This document shows, in pieces, positions 1-8,435 of a DNA stretch of 64,000 nt; position 1 is the stretch's first letter; every line of letters starts with the position of its first letter. A program made the translations under genes and the position numbers. Under the pieces are notes generated by a model. The model saw only the letters and a list, made by a program, of their open reading frames with translations, ran no database searches and had not been told where the DNA came from. Source of the stretch: Fusobacterium_C necrophorum_A (GTDB lineage Bacteria; Fusobacteriota; Fusobacteriia; Fusobacteriales; Fusobacteriaceae); the NCBI RefSeq assembly GCF_004134945.1, contig NZ_SBAP01000010.1, positions 1 to 64,000 of the forward strand, in the 5' to 3' direction.

Positions 1-2
1 TA

Positions 3-506
3 GTAACCGGAAGAGTAGAAAGAGGAGTTGTCAAAGTAGGAGAAGAAGTAGAAATCGTAGGAATCAAAGCGACTACCAAAACAACTTGTACAGGAGTGGA
101 AATGTTCCGAAAATTATTGGATCAAGGGCAAGCGGGAGATAACATCGGAGCTTTGTTAAGAGGAACGAAAAAAGAAGAAGTGGAAAGAGGACAAGTATTG
201 GCAAAACCGGGAACAATCTTACCTCATACAAACTTTAGTGGAGAAGTCTATGTATTGACCAAAGAAGAAGGAGGAAGACATACTCCGTTCTTCACAGGAT
301 ACCGACCACAATTCTACTTTAGAACCACAGATATTACAGGCGCAGTAACCTTACCGGAAGGAGTGGAAATGGTAATGCCGGGAGATAATATCACAATGAC
401 AGTAGAATTGATTCACCCGATTGCAATGGAAACAGGATTGCGATTTGCAATTCGAGAAGGAGGAAGAACGGTAGCTTCCGGAGTAGTATCCGAAATTACA
501 AAATAG
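3..506 (+). CDS. tuf: Elongation factor Tu, C-terminal fragment
   Basis: The reading frame is open from the left edge and ends at TAG 504-506, giving 167 residues of EF-Tu. EF-Tu is the GTPase that delivers aminoacyl-tRNA to the ribosome. The visible part holds most of beta-barrel domain II and all of domain III, including the conserved stretches GDNIGALLRG, RGQVLAKPG, GYRPQFYFRTTD and the terminal IREGGRTVASGVV. The G domain lies outside the window, so the true start cannot be seen. A strong intrinsic terminator follows 27 bases after the stop, so this is the last gene of its operon. The family assignment is certain; which tuf copy it is cannot be told. Confidence 0.97.
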   Translation, partial: VTGRVERGVVKVGEEVEIVGIKATTKTTCTGVEMFRKLLDQGQAGDNIGALLRGTKKEEVERGQVLAKPGTILPHTNFSGEVYVLTKEEGGRHTPFFTGYRPQFYFRTTDITGAVTLPEGVEMVMPGDNITMTVELIHPIAMETGLRFAIREGGRTVASGVVSEITK

Positions 507-532
507 TTTTTCCAAAGGTATAAGAAAGCAAG

Positions 533-561
533 AGCCGGATTCGGAAGAGTCCGGCTTTTTT
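533..561 (+). terminator. Intrinsic terminator after tuf
   Basis: AGCCGGA (533-539) pairs with TCCGGCT (550-556) over a 10-base loop, and a run of six T follows. This closes the tuf transcript. Confidence 0.85.
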
Positions 562-1055
562 CTTTCTTCCGAAATAGTAGATAGGAAAAACTTCTGTTTC
601 TTGACAAAGCAAAGAAGAAGAGTCCCTGAGAGTTGTCCGGATAGAAAGCAAAGACTAGCCCCTCGAAAAATCGGCATGTATGGCAATCCATTTTTTCTTT
701 TTTTGCCGTTTTGGATACTGAACGGTGAAATACCTCTAAAATTCATAGTTTTCGCTAAAAATATGAGACGATTTTAGCCCTTTATAAAAAAAGAGCCTAG
801 GGAAATTACTCGAAAGCTCTTTGAGAAGGCTTATTTTGCTTCCTATTTGTCAAGCGATAGACGGTATATATGGAAAAAATTAAGATATTTTTAGATAAAA
901 AATCTATAATTGAATTTTTTATATTTATTTTTTAAAATAAAGTATTGTTTTCTTGATTTTTAGGAAAAGCTAAAGTATATATAAATTTAGAAACAATGAA
1001 ATATCAATTTTAAAAATTCAGTTGCTTAAAATACTATTGTTAAGGGAGATACTAT
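562..1055. other. Long AT-rich intergenic region, tuf to MFS gene
   Basis: About 490 bases without a convincing gene. Long minus-strand frames here run antisense into tuf and show no family features. The right half (about 860-1040) is almost pure A/T and holds the putative promoter of the MFS gene. A weak 7-bp inverted repeat, AAAGAGC with GCTCTTT (790-822), has no T-run. I see no RNA gene. Confidence 0.6.
953..981 (+). promoter_or_regulatory. Putative sigma-70 promoter of MFS gene
   Basis: TTGATT (953-958), a 17-base spacer, then TATATA (976-981). It lies 75 bases before the MFS start. The region is so A/T-rich that chance matches are likely. Confidence 0.45.
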
Positions 1056-2231
1056 ATGAGTAGAAATAATGTAATTGCTTTACTTTGGGGAGAGAGCAGT
1101 CTTAAAATCTCTTCGATTCTTTATGGTTCTGTTATAACCGCTTATCTGTTGCAGGAGGGTCTAACAAATTATCAGATTGGAATTTTATGGTCAATAGTCC
1201 TATTTTCACAAATGATTTTTGATTATCCGACAGGTGGTTTCGCAGACAAATATGGTCGATTAAAAATCTTTACAATTGGGATGTTATTTATGGGGCTCTC
1301 CCTTTTTATGATGATAAGTGAGAATATCTTTCTTTTGTATTCCGGAGCAATTATTTTAGGAGTAGGAGAATCTCAAGTAAGTGGAACATTATTTCCTTGG
1401 TTCATTCATACACTAGATGAAAAAGGACTTTCTGAATTAGAAAGAAAAGAAAGTATTATGAAAGTAAACGCTCAAACCCAATATACAACTAATTTTTTAG
1501 GTATTTTTATTGGATTTTTAATAGCTCCTTTTGATTTGAAGTATAAGACTATATTGATGATAGCTGGATGCTTGTATATTTTAAATGGTGTTTTTATTTA
1601 TTCTTTTTTTAAAGATAATAGAAGTGAAGAAAGAGATTTACTAAAAATCGGAAAAAAAAGTATAGGCATTTTTTGGAAGGAACATAAATTATGGGTTTAT
1701 ACATTGGCAATGACACTTCATTATATTTTTTACTCCATTTATTTGTTTATTTGGCAACCTAGGGCTAATTCTTTGGGAATTTTGGAAAGTAAACTCGGAT
1801 TTATTCAAAGTTTATTCCTGATTGGAATGGCTGTCAGCGGATTTATAGTGAAACATATAAATATAAGGACATATTTTGTTTATTTCTTAGCAAGTATCTT
1901 AATACCAATATCTTTAGTCTATATTTATGATTCTTCAAACTTGAAAGTTTATCTTTCTTTTATGTTTATTTTGTCATTAAGCAATGGTTTCATAATTCCT
2001 TTGATTTTTGGAAGTATGCATTTTTTTATTCCGGATGATGTTAGATCTTCGGTAGTGTCCTTGATAAGCTCTTTGTCCAGTATTTTTTTAGTTTTTTTTC
2101 AAGTTGTCATCGGAAGAATATTGGATAAGCATAATTTTTGGTACTTGTCCTTTTTTTGTTTCCCTGTCGGAATGCTATATATTCTATGTATTTATTTTAT
2201 ATATACATGGAGGATAAGGAATGAGAAGTAA
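1056..2231 (+). CDS. MFS family transporter, probable efflux pump
   Basis: A 391-residue polytopic membrane protein of about 12 hydrophobic segments. The MFS loop 2-3 signature is visible as GGFADKYGRLK (60-70), followed by a helix, the usual pattern of 12-TM proton-driven drug or metabolite exporters. The start ATG has GGGAG about ten bases upstream. The gene stands alone: AT-rich spacer upstream, and convergent with the minus-strand methyltransferase downstream. Its codons look more A/T-rich than those of neighbours, with many ATT, TTT and AGA, which may mean recent acquisition. The substrate cannot be read from sequence. The family is confident; a role in drug efflux is only inferred. Confidence 0.85.
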   Translation: MSRNNVIALLWGESSLKISSILYGSVITAYLLQEGLTNYQIGILWSIVLFSQMIFDYPTGGFADKYGRLKIFTIGMLFMGLSLFMMISENIFLLYSGAIILGVGESQVSGTLFPWFIHTLDEKGLSELERKESIMKVNAQTQYTTNFLGIFIGFLIAPFDLKYKTILMIAGCLYILNGVFIYSFFKDNRSEERDLLKIGKKSIGIFWKEHKLWVYTLAMTLHYIFYSIYLFIWQPRANSLGILESKLGFIQSLFLIGMAVSGFIVKHINIRTYFVYFLASILIPISLVYIYDSSNLKVYLSFMFILSLSNGFIIPLIFGSMHFFIPDDVRSSVVSLISSLSSIFLVFFQVVIGRILDKHNFWYLSFFCFPVGMLYILCIYFIYTWRIRNEK

Positions 2232-2304
2232 TATCAAGAAACTTGAAATTGTATTATCCTTATCCTTTCTCAGGTTTTATTATTTAGATTTCATGGCAAT
2301 ATTG

Positions 2305-2928
2305 TCAGTCTTTATGTATAATTCCAACTCCATCTCCGAATGGAAGAAGGACGAAATTATGGTTTTTATAGAGATATGAAATAAATTCATCCAATTTTTT
2401 TACTAAAGTCTTATAACGTTTCGGATACTTTTCTTCACAGACATAGCCTCGAAATAGAATATTATCGATAAAAACAACACCTCCTTGTTGTAACTTGGGG
2501 TAGGAGTCCTCGAAAAATTTTTGATATTGTCCTTTGGAGGCATCTATGAAAATAAAGTCAAATGTTTCATCAAGATGTTTGATTTCTTCCGTGGCATCTC
2601 CTAAGATTTGATTTACATTGAATATTTTTGCTTTTTCAAAATTTTTTTTCGCTTCTTCAAAACGATTTTTATCAATTTCTATTGTCGTTAAGGTTCCGCT
2701 GATTTCTCTCGCAATATAGATTCCGGAATACCCGATGGCGGTACCGATCTCTAAAGCATGATGACATTTTTTTAGTTGTAACATCATCTTTAGATATTCT
2801 GCCACTTCTTTAGTCACAATAGGAACCTTATGTTGCTGGGCATATGCTTCCAATTCTAAGAGAATAGGGTCTTTTTCTTCTATTTTTGTGTAAAGATATT
2901 GATTGATGGGATTTAAAACTTCTAACAT
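2305..2928 (-). CDS. SAM-dependent O-methyltransferase, TrmR/YrrM-like
   Basis: A 207-residue class I methyltransferase of the caffeoyl-CoA O-methyltransferase-like family. SAM motif I reads ALEIGTAIGYSG (58-69), the acidic ribose-binding residue is E84 in TTIEID, and the metal/catalytic segment is DFIFIDASKGQYQKF (124-138). Bacterial members of this size include TrmR, which methylates 5-hydroxyuridine at the tRNA wobble position, so that is a plausible role. Other members act on small catechols. It starts 6 bases after the DMT transporter stop, so the two are co-transcribed. The family is sure; the substrate is open. Confidence 0.85.
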   Translation of the reverse strand: MLEVLNPINQYLYTKIEEKDPILLELEAYAQQHKVPIVTKEVAEYLKMMLQLKKCHHALEIGTAIGYSGIYIAREISGTLTTIEIDKNRFEEAKKNFEKAKIFNVNQILGDATEEIKHLDETFDFIFIDASKGQYQKFFEDSYPKLQQGGVVFIDNILFRGYVCEEKYPKRYKTLVKKLDEFISYLYKNHNFVLLPFGDGVGIIHKD

Positions 2929-2934
2929 AGGATA

Positions 2935-3828
2935 CTATTTTCCTTTCTTTTTTTCGAAAAAATCACTTGGAATTTGAGCCACCAGAATGGCAATAAACAT
3001 AATCACACAACCCAAAATTTCACTCGCTTTCAATCTTTCATCTAAAACCACGAAACCTGCAATGGCTCCAAATACAGATTCTAAACTTAAAATCAAAGAA
3101 GCTAAAGTTGCATTTGTCGTATGTTTTTGCCCTACAATTTGTAAAGTATAGGCAATTCCCCCCGACAAAATTCCGGCATAAGCAATGGACTTCCAAGAAG
3201 CAAAAATATTGGGTAATGTTGGAGCTTCTATGCTCAGAGCAACGATTGCCGCTAAGCAGGTAGTCACGGCAAATTGTAAGCAGGAAAGTTTAATAGGGTT
3301 TACCTTTTTTGTAAAATGGTCAATGATTAAGATATGACCTGCCCAGAAAAAAGAACCCAAGAAAACAAAAAGGTCTCCCTTATTAATCGCTGCTCCCTCT
3401 GTCAAGCCGGACATTGCCAGCAAGTAAAGCCCTACCGTTCCTAAAAAAACAGCCATCCACGTGAATAGATTCACTTTCTTTTTGAAGAAAATTCCCAGTA
3501 TAGGAACCAATACAATATAGAGCGAAGTAATAAAACTTGTTTTTCCCGCAGTTGTGTACAGTAAGCCCACTTGTTGACAAGAGGAGCCTAAAAAGAGGAA
3601 GATACCACAGGCAGCTCCACCCAAAAGTAAATCTTTCAGCTTTGTGGTATCTTTTTCTTTTTGAAAAAGAATCAGCATAAAAACGAAAAGAGTAGATAAA
3701 AAACAACGAGAAGCACTGAAGCTAAAAGGGCCGATGAGATCCATTCCCGTGACCTGTGCTACAAAGGCACTTCCCCAAATAAACGATGTTAGTAACAAAG
3801 CTCCATTTCCCAATAAAAACTGATTCAT
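2935..3828 (-). CDS. EamA/DMT family transporter
   Basis: A ten-helix DMT (drug/metabolite) exporter with two internal EamA repeats. The first starts at LLTSFIWGSAFVAQ and the second around GDLFVFLGSFFWAGHILIID. The frame also allows ATG 3834, but the purine-rich GGGGGG run (complement of 3837-3842) is too close to it, so I place the start at the second ATG, giving 297 residues. It is the first gene of a two-gene minus-strand unit with the methyltransferase. The exported compound is unknown. The run of six G in the ribosome site is unusually long and could pair with a C-rich small RNA. Confidence 0.85.
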   Translation of the reverse strand: MNQFLLGNGALLLTSFIWGSAFVAQVTGMDLIGPFSFSASRCFLSTLFVFMLILFQKEKDTTKLKDLLLGGAACGIFLFLGSSCQQVGLLYTTAGKTSFITSLYIVLVPILGIFFKKKVNLFTWMAVFLGTVGLYLLAMSGLTEGAAINKGDLFVFLGSFFWAGHILIIDHFTKKVNPIKLSCLQFAVTTCLAAIVALSIEAPTLPNIFASWKSIAYAGILSGGIAYTLQIVGQKHTTNATLASLILSLESVFGAIAGFVVLDERLKASEILGCVIMFIAILVAQIPSDFFEKKKGK

Positions 3829-3912
3829 AGCCATTTCCCCCCTTAAACAACTAAGACACTAACTGTAAAAATTGATTTTGACACCTATGTTCACACCACT
3901 TATTGTATAAAA

Positions 3913-5253
3913 TTATGAAGATACCAAATGTAAAAAATGGGACGATAATTGGAAATAAATTGCCAGAGCACAAGCATCTACAATGGTCGTAATCAAAGGA
4001 CTCGCCATAATGGCAGGATCTAATCTTAGAGCTTTTGCTACGATTGGCAAGGATCCTCCCACCACTTTCGCAATAATAACCGTAATAAGCAGGCTAAAAC
4101 AAACAACCATGGAAATGGTAAAGCCAACTTGATCAATATAGTAAATTCGTAGAAAATTTACAAGTGCCAAAGCGACTCCAACTAAAATACTAACACGAAA
4201 TTCTTTCCAAACAATTTTTCCAATATCAGACAATTCAATTTCTCCCAAAGCCAAACCACGAATAATCAGGGTTGCAGACTGAGAGCCTGCGTTTCCTCCG
4301 GTATCCATTAACATGGGAATAAAAATGGCCAAAGTCACAACAGATTGCAGAACGGATTCATATCTTCGGATAATAATTCCCGTTGCTGTCGCTGAAATCA
4401 TGAGTACCAGTAGCCAAATGATTCTATGCTTTGCCAAGGAGAAAATGGATTCTCTCAGATACTCCTCATTGGACGGTTCCATTGCAGCCATAATGTGGAA
4501 GTCTTCCGTGTTTTCTTGGTCGATGACATCAACTACGTCGTCAATCGTAATGAGTCCTACCAAACGATTTTCATTATCTACAACAGGAATTGAGTTATAG
4601 TCATATTTTCTGAATAAATCGGCAACGTCTTCTTGGTCATCTAAGGTTTTGGCTGTCGGAATCGAAGTATCCATAGCATCGACAAGAGGAACATCATCTT
4701 CCACAAGAATGAGCTGTTTCAAGGTAATAATTCCTAAAAAATGTCTTGTTTTATCAATGACAAAACAAATGTCGGTATCTTCTTTATCCATTCCCACGTT
4801 TTTAAAATAGGAAAGAGCCTGCCCTATAGTCATGTCATTTTTAAAAGATACATATTCCACCGTCATGACTCCACCGGCTGAATTTTCCGGATATTTCAAA
4901 AATTGATTGATAAGTTTTCTGGTTTCGGCAGAGGAATTTTTTAAAATTTTATCCACAATATTTGCCGGCATTTCTTCAACCAAGTCTACAGTATCATCAA
5001 GAAACAATTCATCTAAAATTCTTTTCAATTCTTCATCGGTAATGCTTTCAATAATTTCTTCCTGTTTTTCCGGAGAAAGGTAAGAAAAAACCTCTGAGGC
5101 AGCATCTTTCTGGAGAATACGAAAGACGAGTATAGTCTTCTCCTTTGATAAGTCTTCAAAATGTTCTGCAATGTCTACAGGGTTTTCTTCGTTTAAAATA
5201 TTTTTCAATTCAGAAAGTCGGTTGCTTTCCAAATATTCCAAAATATTCTCCAT
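3913..5253 (-). CDS. mgtE: Magnesium transporter MgtE
   Basis: A 446-residue protein with the standard MgtE layout: an N-terminal superhelical Mg-sensing domain (EDLSKEKTILVFRIL, SPEKQEEIIESI), a pair of CBS domains (about 130-250, with FLGIITLKQL and LVGLITIDDVVDVI), and five C-terminal membrane helices including PMLMDTGGNAGSQS, the conserved pore-lining motif. It is a Mg2+-gated inner-membrane channel. The frame extends 12 codons further upstream, but TAAGAGGAGGTG lies 6-8 bases before ATG 5253, which decides the start. No M-box riboswitch is visible in the short divergent gap with rsmB. Confidence 0.95.
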   Translation of the reverse strand: MENILEYLESNRLSELKNILNEENPVDIAEHFEDLSKEKTILVFRILQKDAASEVFSYLSPEKQEEIIESITDEELKRILDELFLDDTVDLVEEMPANIVDKILKNSSAETRKLINQFLKYPENSAGGVMTVEYVSFKNDMTIGQALSYFKNVGMDKEDTDICFVIDKTRHFLGIITLKQLILVEDDVPLVDAMDTSIPTAKTLDDQEDVADLFRKYDYNSIPVVDNENRLVGLITIDDVVDVIDQENTEDFHIMAAMEPSNEEYLRESIFSLAKHRIIWLLVLMISATATGIIIRRYESVLQSVVTLAIFIPMLMDTGGNAGSQSATLIIRGLALGEIELSDIGKIVWKEFRVSILVGVALALVNFLRIYYIDQVGFTISMVVCFSLLITVIIAKVVGGSLPIVAKALRLDPAIMASPLITTIVDACALAIYFQLSSHFLHLVSS

Positions 5254-5345
5254 GATGACACCTCCTCTTAAATTTTTATGTATTTTCACTCAATTTTATA
5301 GTACCATTTCTGATAAAAAAACGCAAATAAAAGATGAGTTTATGG

Positions 5346-5351
5346 TATAAT
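5346..5351 (+). promoter_or_regulatory. Probable -10 box of rsmB
   Basis: A TATAAT hexamer 39 bases before the rsmB start. No good -35 is visible 17 bases upstream, so the call is tentative. Confidence 0.4.
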
Positions 5352-5389
5352 GAAGTGAAAATCGGGAAAAGAAAAATTAGGAGGATCCA

Positions 5390-6688
5390 ATGGCAATTAA
5401 AAATGATATTATTGCTTTATTACAGGAAGTGGAACAGGGAAAATATTCCAATATTGTTTTGAATGAATTGTTTCATAAAAAAAGTTTTCAAAAGGGAGAA
5501 AAAAATTTTATCACGGAAGTATTTTATGGAGTGATTCGGAATAAAATTTATTTGGACCATATGATTTCACAAAAAGTAAAAGAAATCAAAAAGGACTGGT
5601 TACAGCAGTTGTTTCGACTTTCTTTTTATCAAATTCGTTTCATGGAAAGTGATGACAAAGGAGTCATTTGGGAGGGAGTGGAATTAGCAAAAAAGAAATA
5701 CGGTATTTCCGTGTCTCGCTTTGTCAATGCCGTGTTGCGAAATTTTCAGAGAAGTTTTTCAGAAGAGGAAGAAAAACTGATAAAAGCGGAGAAAGAAGAA
5801 ATTTTACTGTCATATCCGAAATGGTTTTTCCAACAAATCAAAAAGGAAAATCCTACACAGTATTTGGAGATTTTAAAGAGCTTAAAAAGAACACCGTTGT
5901 TGAGTGTAAGAGTGAACCTGTTGAAGTATTCCTGTGAGGAATTTGAGGAATATTTAGCAAGAGAAGAGATCGATATTGTAAAGAAAGTCGAAACCGTTTA
6001 TTATCTGAAAGCGGGAAATATTTTGGCCAGTTCGGAATTTCAAGAAGGAAAAATGATTGTGCAAGATGCAGCTTCCTATTTGGCAGCGAAGAATTTGGGA
6101 GCCAAAGCGGGAGAAATTGTTTTGGATACCTGTAGTGCTCCCGGAGGAAAAACTTCCGTGTTGGCGGAAGAAATGAAAAATGAAGGACAAATTTTATCTT
6201 TGGACATTCATACACACAAAATAAAATTGATTCAGGAAAATTGTAAAAAATTGGGCATTACGATAGTGCAAGCTGTAAAATTGGATGCAAGACATCTTTC
6301 TTTGCAAGGGAAAAAGTTTGATAGAATTCTTGTCGATGCTCCTTGTAGCGGATATGGGGTATTGGCAAAAAAACCGGAAGGATTGTATACGAAAAAACCC
6401 GAAAATATTGGAGAATTGGTGATATTACAACGAGAAATTTTAGCTTCTGCCGCAGAGGTTTTAAAAGTGGGAGGAGAAATGGTTTATAGTACCTGTACGA
6501 TTCTTCCACAAGAAAATCAGGAAAATGCTGCATGGTTTTTGGAAACACATCCCAATTTTGAAAGTGTAGCCCTTCAAATTCCGGAGAATGTAGCAGGGTC
6601 TTATGATGAGTGGGGAGGCTTTTCCATTGACTATCAAGAAAAAGTTCTGGACTCTTTCTATATGGTCAAATGGAAGAGGTTATCTTGA
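5390..6688 (+). CDS. rsmB: 16S rRNA (cytosine-967 C5) methyltransferase RsmB
   Basis: A 432-residue RsmB/Sun protein. An N-terminal NusB-like RNA-binding domain (about 1-135) is followed by a Rossmann methyltransferase. SAM motif I is DTCSAPGGKTS (246-256). The two catalytic cysteines sit in VDAPCSG (C319) and YSTCT (C369), the pair that defines RNA m5C methyltransferases. It methylates C967 of 16S rRNA. The start has an ideal TTAGGAGGATCCA ribosome site. It stands divergent from mgtE and just upstream of two serine tRNA genes, which have their own promoter. Confidence 0.95.
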   Translation: MAIKNDIIALLQEVEQGKYSNIVLNELFHKKSFQKGEKNFITEVFYGVIRNKIYLDHMISQKVKEIKKDWLQQLFRLSFYQIRFMESDDKGVIWEGVELAKKKYGISVSRFVNAVLRNFQRSFSEEEEKLIKAEKEEILLSYPKWFFQQIKKENPTQYLEILKSLKRTPLLSVRVNLLKYSCEEFEEYLAREEIDIVKKVETVYYLKAGNILASSEFQEGKMIVQDAASYLAAKNLGAKAGEIVLDTCSAPGGKTSVLAEEMKNEGQILSLDIHTHKIKLIQENCKKLGITIVQAVKLDARHLSLQGKKFDRILVDAPCSGYGVLAKKPEGLYTKKPENIGELVILQREILASAAEVLKVGGEMVYSTCTILPQENQENAAWFLETHPNFESVALQIPENVAGSYDEWGGFSIDYQEKVLDSFYMVKWKRLS

Positions 6689-6708
6689 GAAAAGAGGGAG
6701 AAAAATTC

Positions 6709-6738
6709 TTGACAAAGCTTGGAAGGATATGATATGAT
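6709..6738 (+). promoter_or_regulatory. Promoter of the tRNA-Ser pair
   Basis: TTGACA (6709-6714), an 18-base spacer, and TATGAT (6733-6738), ending 10 bases before the first tRNA. This is the strong, short-leader arrangement typical of stable RNA promoters. Confidence 0.75.
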
Positions 6739-6748
6739 ATAAAACGTT

Positions 6749-6832
6749 GGAAGGTTATCCTAATTGGTAAGGAATCGGTCTTGAAAACCGACGTCGTAAG
6801 ACTTTAGAGTTCGAGTCTCTAACCTTCCGCCA
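6749..6832 (+). tRNA. tRNA-Ser (UGA)
   Basis: A complete cloverleaf. The acceptor GGAAGGT (6749-6755) pairs with ACCTTCC (6822-6828), with discriminator G and encoded CCA (6830-6832). The anticodon loop is CTTGAAA with anticodon TGA on stem TCGGT/ACCGA. It has an extended variable arm as in class II tRNAs and T-stem TAGAG/CTCTA (6805-6821) around TTCGAGT. It reads UCA and other UCN serine codons. Confidence 0.95.
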
Positions 6833-6837
6833 TGTGC

Positions 6838-6927
6838 GGTGAGATGGCAGAGTGGCCTAATGCACTTCCCTGCTAAGGAAGAGTACCCTCACGGGTACCG
6901 AGGGTTCAAATCCCTCTCTCACCGCCA
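6838..6927 (+). tRNA. tRNA-Ser (GCU)
   Basis: The acceptor GGTGAGA (6838-6844) pairs perfectly with TCTCACC (6917-6923), followed by G and encoded CCA (6925-6927). The anticodon stem CTTCC/GGAAG encloses CTGCTAA, anticodon GCT. A long variable arm (GTACCCTCACGGGTAC) and T-arm GAGGG-TTCAAAT-CCCTC (6900-6916) complete a class II tRNA. It reads AGC and AGU. It lies 5 bases after the previous tRNA and shares its promoter. Confidence 0.96.
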
Positions 6928-7270
6928 TTTTTTATGGAAAAACTATTTCGTTTCTAAGTACGGAGTGAATAGAAAAAAGAAATGAACAATAATGAAAATA
7001 CAGTTTCAATATGAGAAAAAACCTTGATAATGCCGAGTTACCAAGGTTTTTTTATATTTGGGAGTTTTTTAGGAGACTAACAACAGCTCTTGCTTTTTAT
7101 GAATGTAGGCTTATGAATTTTGATTTATTAAAATAAGATGAAATTAAGAAAACAAGAGAAAATTTCAATAAAAAAATACTTTACTTTTTCCTATTTTTTT
7201 CAATACGAGTGTGTTATAATAAAAAAAAGTTCATTCTTTTTTTATTATCAATAAGGAGGATATTGCAGAA
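6928..7270. other. Intergenic region, tRNAs to TPR gene
   Basis: No gene is seen in 343 bases. It contains the terminator-like hairpin at 7016-7054 and a TATAAT (7215-7220) that is the likely -10 box of the TPR gene. The rest is plain A/T-rich sequence. Confidence 0.6.
7016..7054 (+). terminator. Intrinsic terminator downstream of tRNA-Ser pair
   Basis: AAAAAACCTTG (7016-7026) pairs with CAAGGTTTTTT (7042-7052) across a 15-base loop, with the T-run continuing. It is the first good terminator after the tRNAs. Confidence 0.7.
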
Positions 7271-7843
7271 ATGTTGAATACAGACCTATTGAAAGTAAAG
7301 TTTTTAAGTAAATATACAGAACAAGCATTGGAAGACTACGAGGCAGATTTGCGAATGAAGCTTTTAGTGGGGAAAAATACGATTTCCTCTATGGCAAAGT
7401 TGGCATCTTTATGTTTTTTCAAAAAAGAGTATGACATGGCTGTTTATTTTTTTGAAAAGTTGATGAAATTAGATGCTACCAATGGAAATTGGCCCGGTTT
7501 TTTAGCCTATGTGTATTATGAACAGGAAAAATATAAAAAGGCGATTCCATATTTTGAAAAATCGGTAGATTTGAGTCCAAATTCTCCTTTTATTTATTTC
7601 TTATTGGGAAACAGCTATTCTCGACTGGGAAAGATAAAAGAAGCAACTTGGTGTTATGAATTAGCGATTTTTTTAGATTTTGATATTTATGGAGCCCATG
7701 TGGATTTTGCCAAGAAATATGAAAAAATGGGACAAAACGAAAAGGCATTGGAAGAATATGTTCTTGCCTATGAAATTGATCCGAGAGATAGAAAAATAAG
7801 AAAGAAGATAGATGCCTTGTCTAAAGAAACAGGGAGGAGATAG
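7271..7843 (+). CDS. Tetratricopeptide-repeat protein
   Basis: A 190-residue soluble protein built of TPR helices. At least three repeats are visible: PGFLAYVYYEQEKYKKAI-PYFEKSVDLSPNS, FIYFLLGNSYSRLGKIKEA, and AHVDFAKKYEKMGQNEKALEEY. It has no signal peptide or enzymatic domain, so a scaffold or co-chaperone role is likely, but no function can be named. It sits 8 bases upstream of a membrane J-domain gene and is probably co-transcribed with it, which fits a chaperone-linked role. AGGAGG lies 11 bases before ATG. Confidence 0.8.
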   Translation: MLNTDLLKVKFLSKYTEQALEDYEADLRMKLLVGKNTISSMAKLASLCFFKKEYDMAVYFFEKLMKLDATNGNWPGFLAYVYYEQEKYKKAIPYFEKSVDLSPNSPFIYFLLGNSYSRLGKIKEATWCYELAIFLDFDIYGAHVDFAKKYEKMGQNEKALEEYVLAYEIDPRDRKIRKKIDALSKETGRR

Positions 7844-7851
7844 AGGAGAAT

Positions 7852-8397
7852 ATGACTAATGGATTTTTAATTCTAATTTTAATCATTGCCATATTGGCAT
7901 TTTCAGGAAGAATACAAGGTCTTTCAGGACTGCTGATTTTCGGCTTGATTTTATTTTTCTTAGGTTGGTTTACGATTAAGTTTTTTTGGATTATACTGGC
8001 AATTGTGGGAATCAATTATATTACTAAGAGTATGAGACCGAAGACACATCGAAGAACGGAGTATACCTATAGAACCTATACTCAACAAGATTTTGAAGAT
8101 TTTTTTCGAAGAGCCGCCGGAAGTCAGTATGGAGGACAATATCAAAGGCGTTCTTCGGGAAGTTATGGGAATCCCTATGCAAGGTATACGGAAGATTTAA
8201 CAAAATATTACATGGTATTGGGAGTTGACAAAGGGGCGAATAAAGAAGAAGTGAAGAAAGCTTATTTGAAAAAAGTGAAGGAACATCATCCGGATCGTTT
8301 TGCAAGTGCTTCGGAGAATGAAAAAAAATATCATGAAGATCAATTGAAAACAATCAATGAAGCCTATGATAAAATTGAAAAAAGCTATACAGTATGA
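7852..8397 (+). CDS. Membrane-anchored J-domain protein
   Basis: A 181-residue protein with two N-terminal hydrophobic helices (about 4-20 and 25-57), a basic, Gly/Ser/Tyr/Arg-rich linker (about 60-112), and a C-terminal J domain (about 117-178) with the HPD tripeptide at 146-148. J domains stimulate DnaK ATPase; this one would recruit DnaK to the inner membrane. It lacks the zinc-finger and substrate domains of DnaJ, so it is a type III J-protein. Its 3' end contains a promoter-like sequence for glmU. Confidence 0.88.
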   Translation: MTNGFLILILIIAILAFSGRIQGLSGLLIFGLILFFLGWFTIKFFWIILAIVGINYITKSMRPKTHRRTEYTYRTYTQQDFEDFFRRAAGSQYGGQYQRRSSGSYGNPYARYTEDLTKYYMVLGVDKGANKEEVKKAYLKKVKEHHPDRFASASENEKKYHEDQLKTINEAYDKIEKSYTV

Positions 8398-8403
8398 TAT
8401 AAT
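8375..8403 (+). promoter_or_regulatory. Promoter for glmU-prs-sua5
   Basis: TTGAAA (8375-8380), a 17-base spacer and TATAAT (8398-8403). It begins inside the last codons of the J-domain gene and ends 33 bases before the glmU ATG. Confidence 0.65.
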
Positions 8404-8435
8404 AACTTTGGATTTTGATAAAAAAGGGGAAAGAA

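Noticed and set aside
351..746. Minus-strand open frame of 131 codons over the tuf 3' end
   Set aside because: Antisense to EF-Tu, no SD, no recognisable domain and atypical composition (many Cys, Phe, Ser).
790..822. Inverted repeat AAAGAGC/GCTCTTT as a terminator or small RNA
   Set aside because: Large loop, short stem, no T-run and no clear promoter upstream.
5254..5389. M-box magnesium riboswitch for mgtE
   Set aside because: The divergent gap is about 135 bases shared by two promoters and shows no extended conserved structure.
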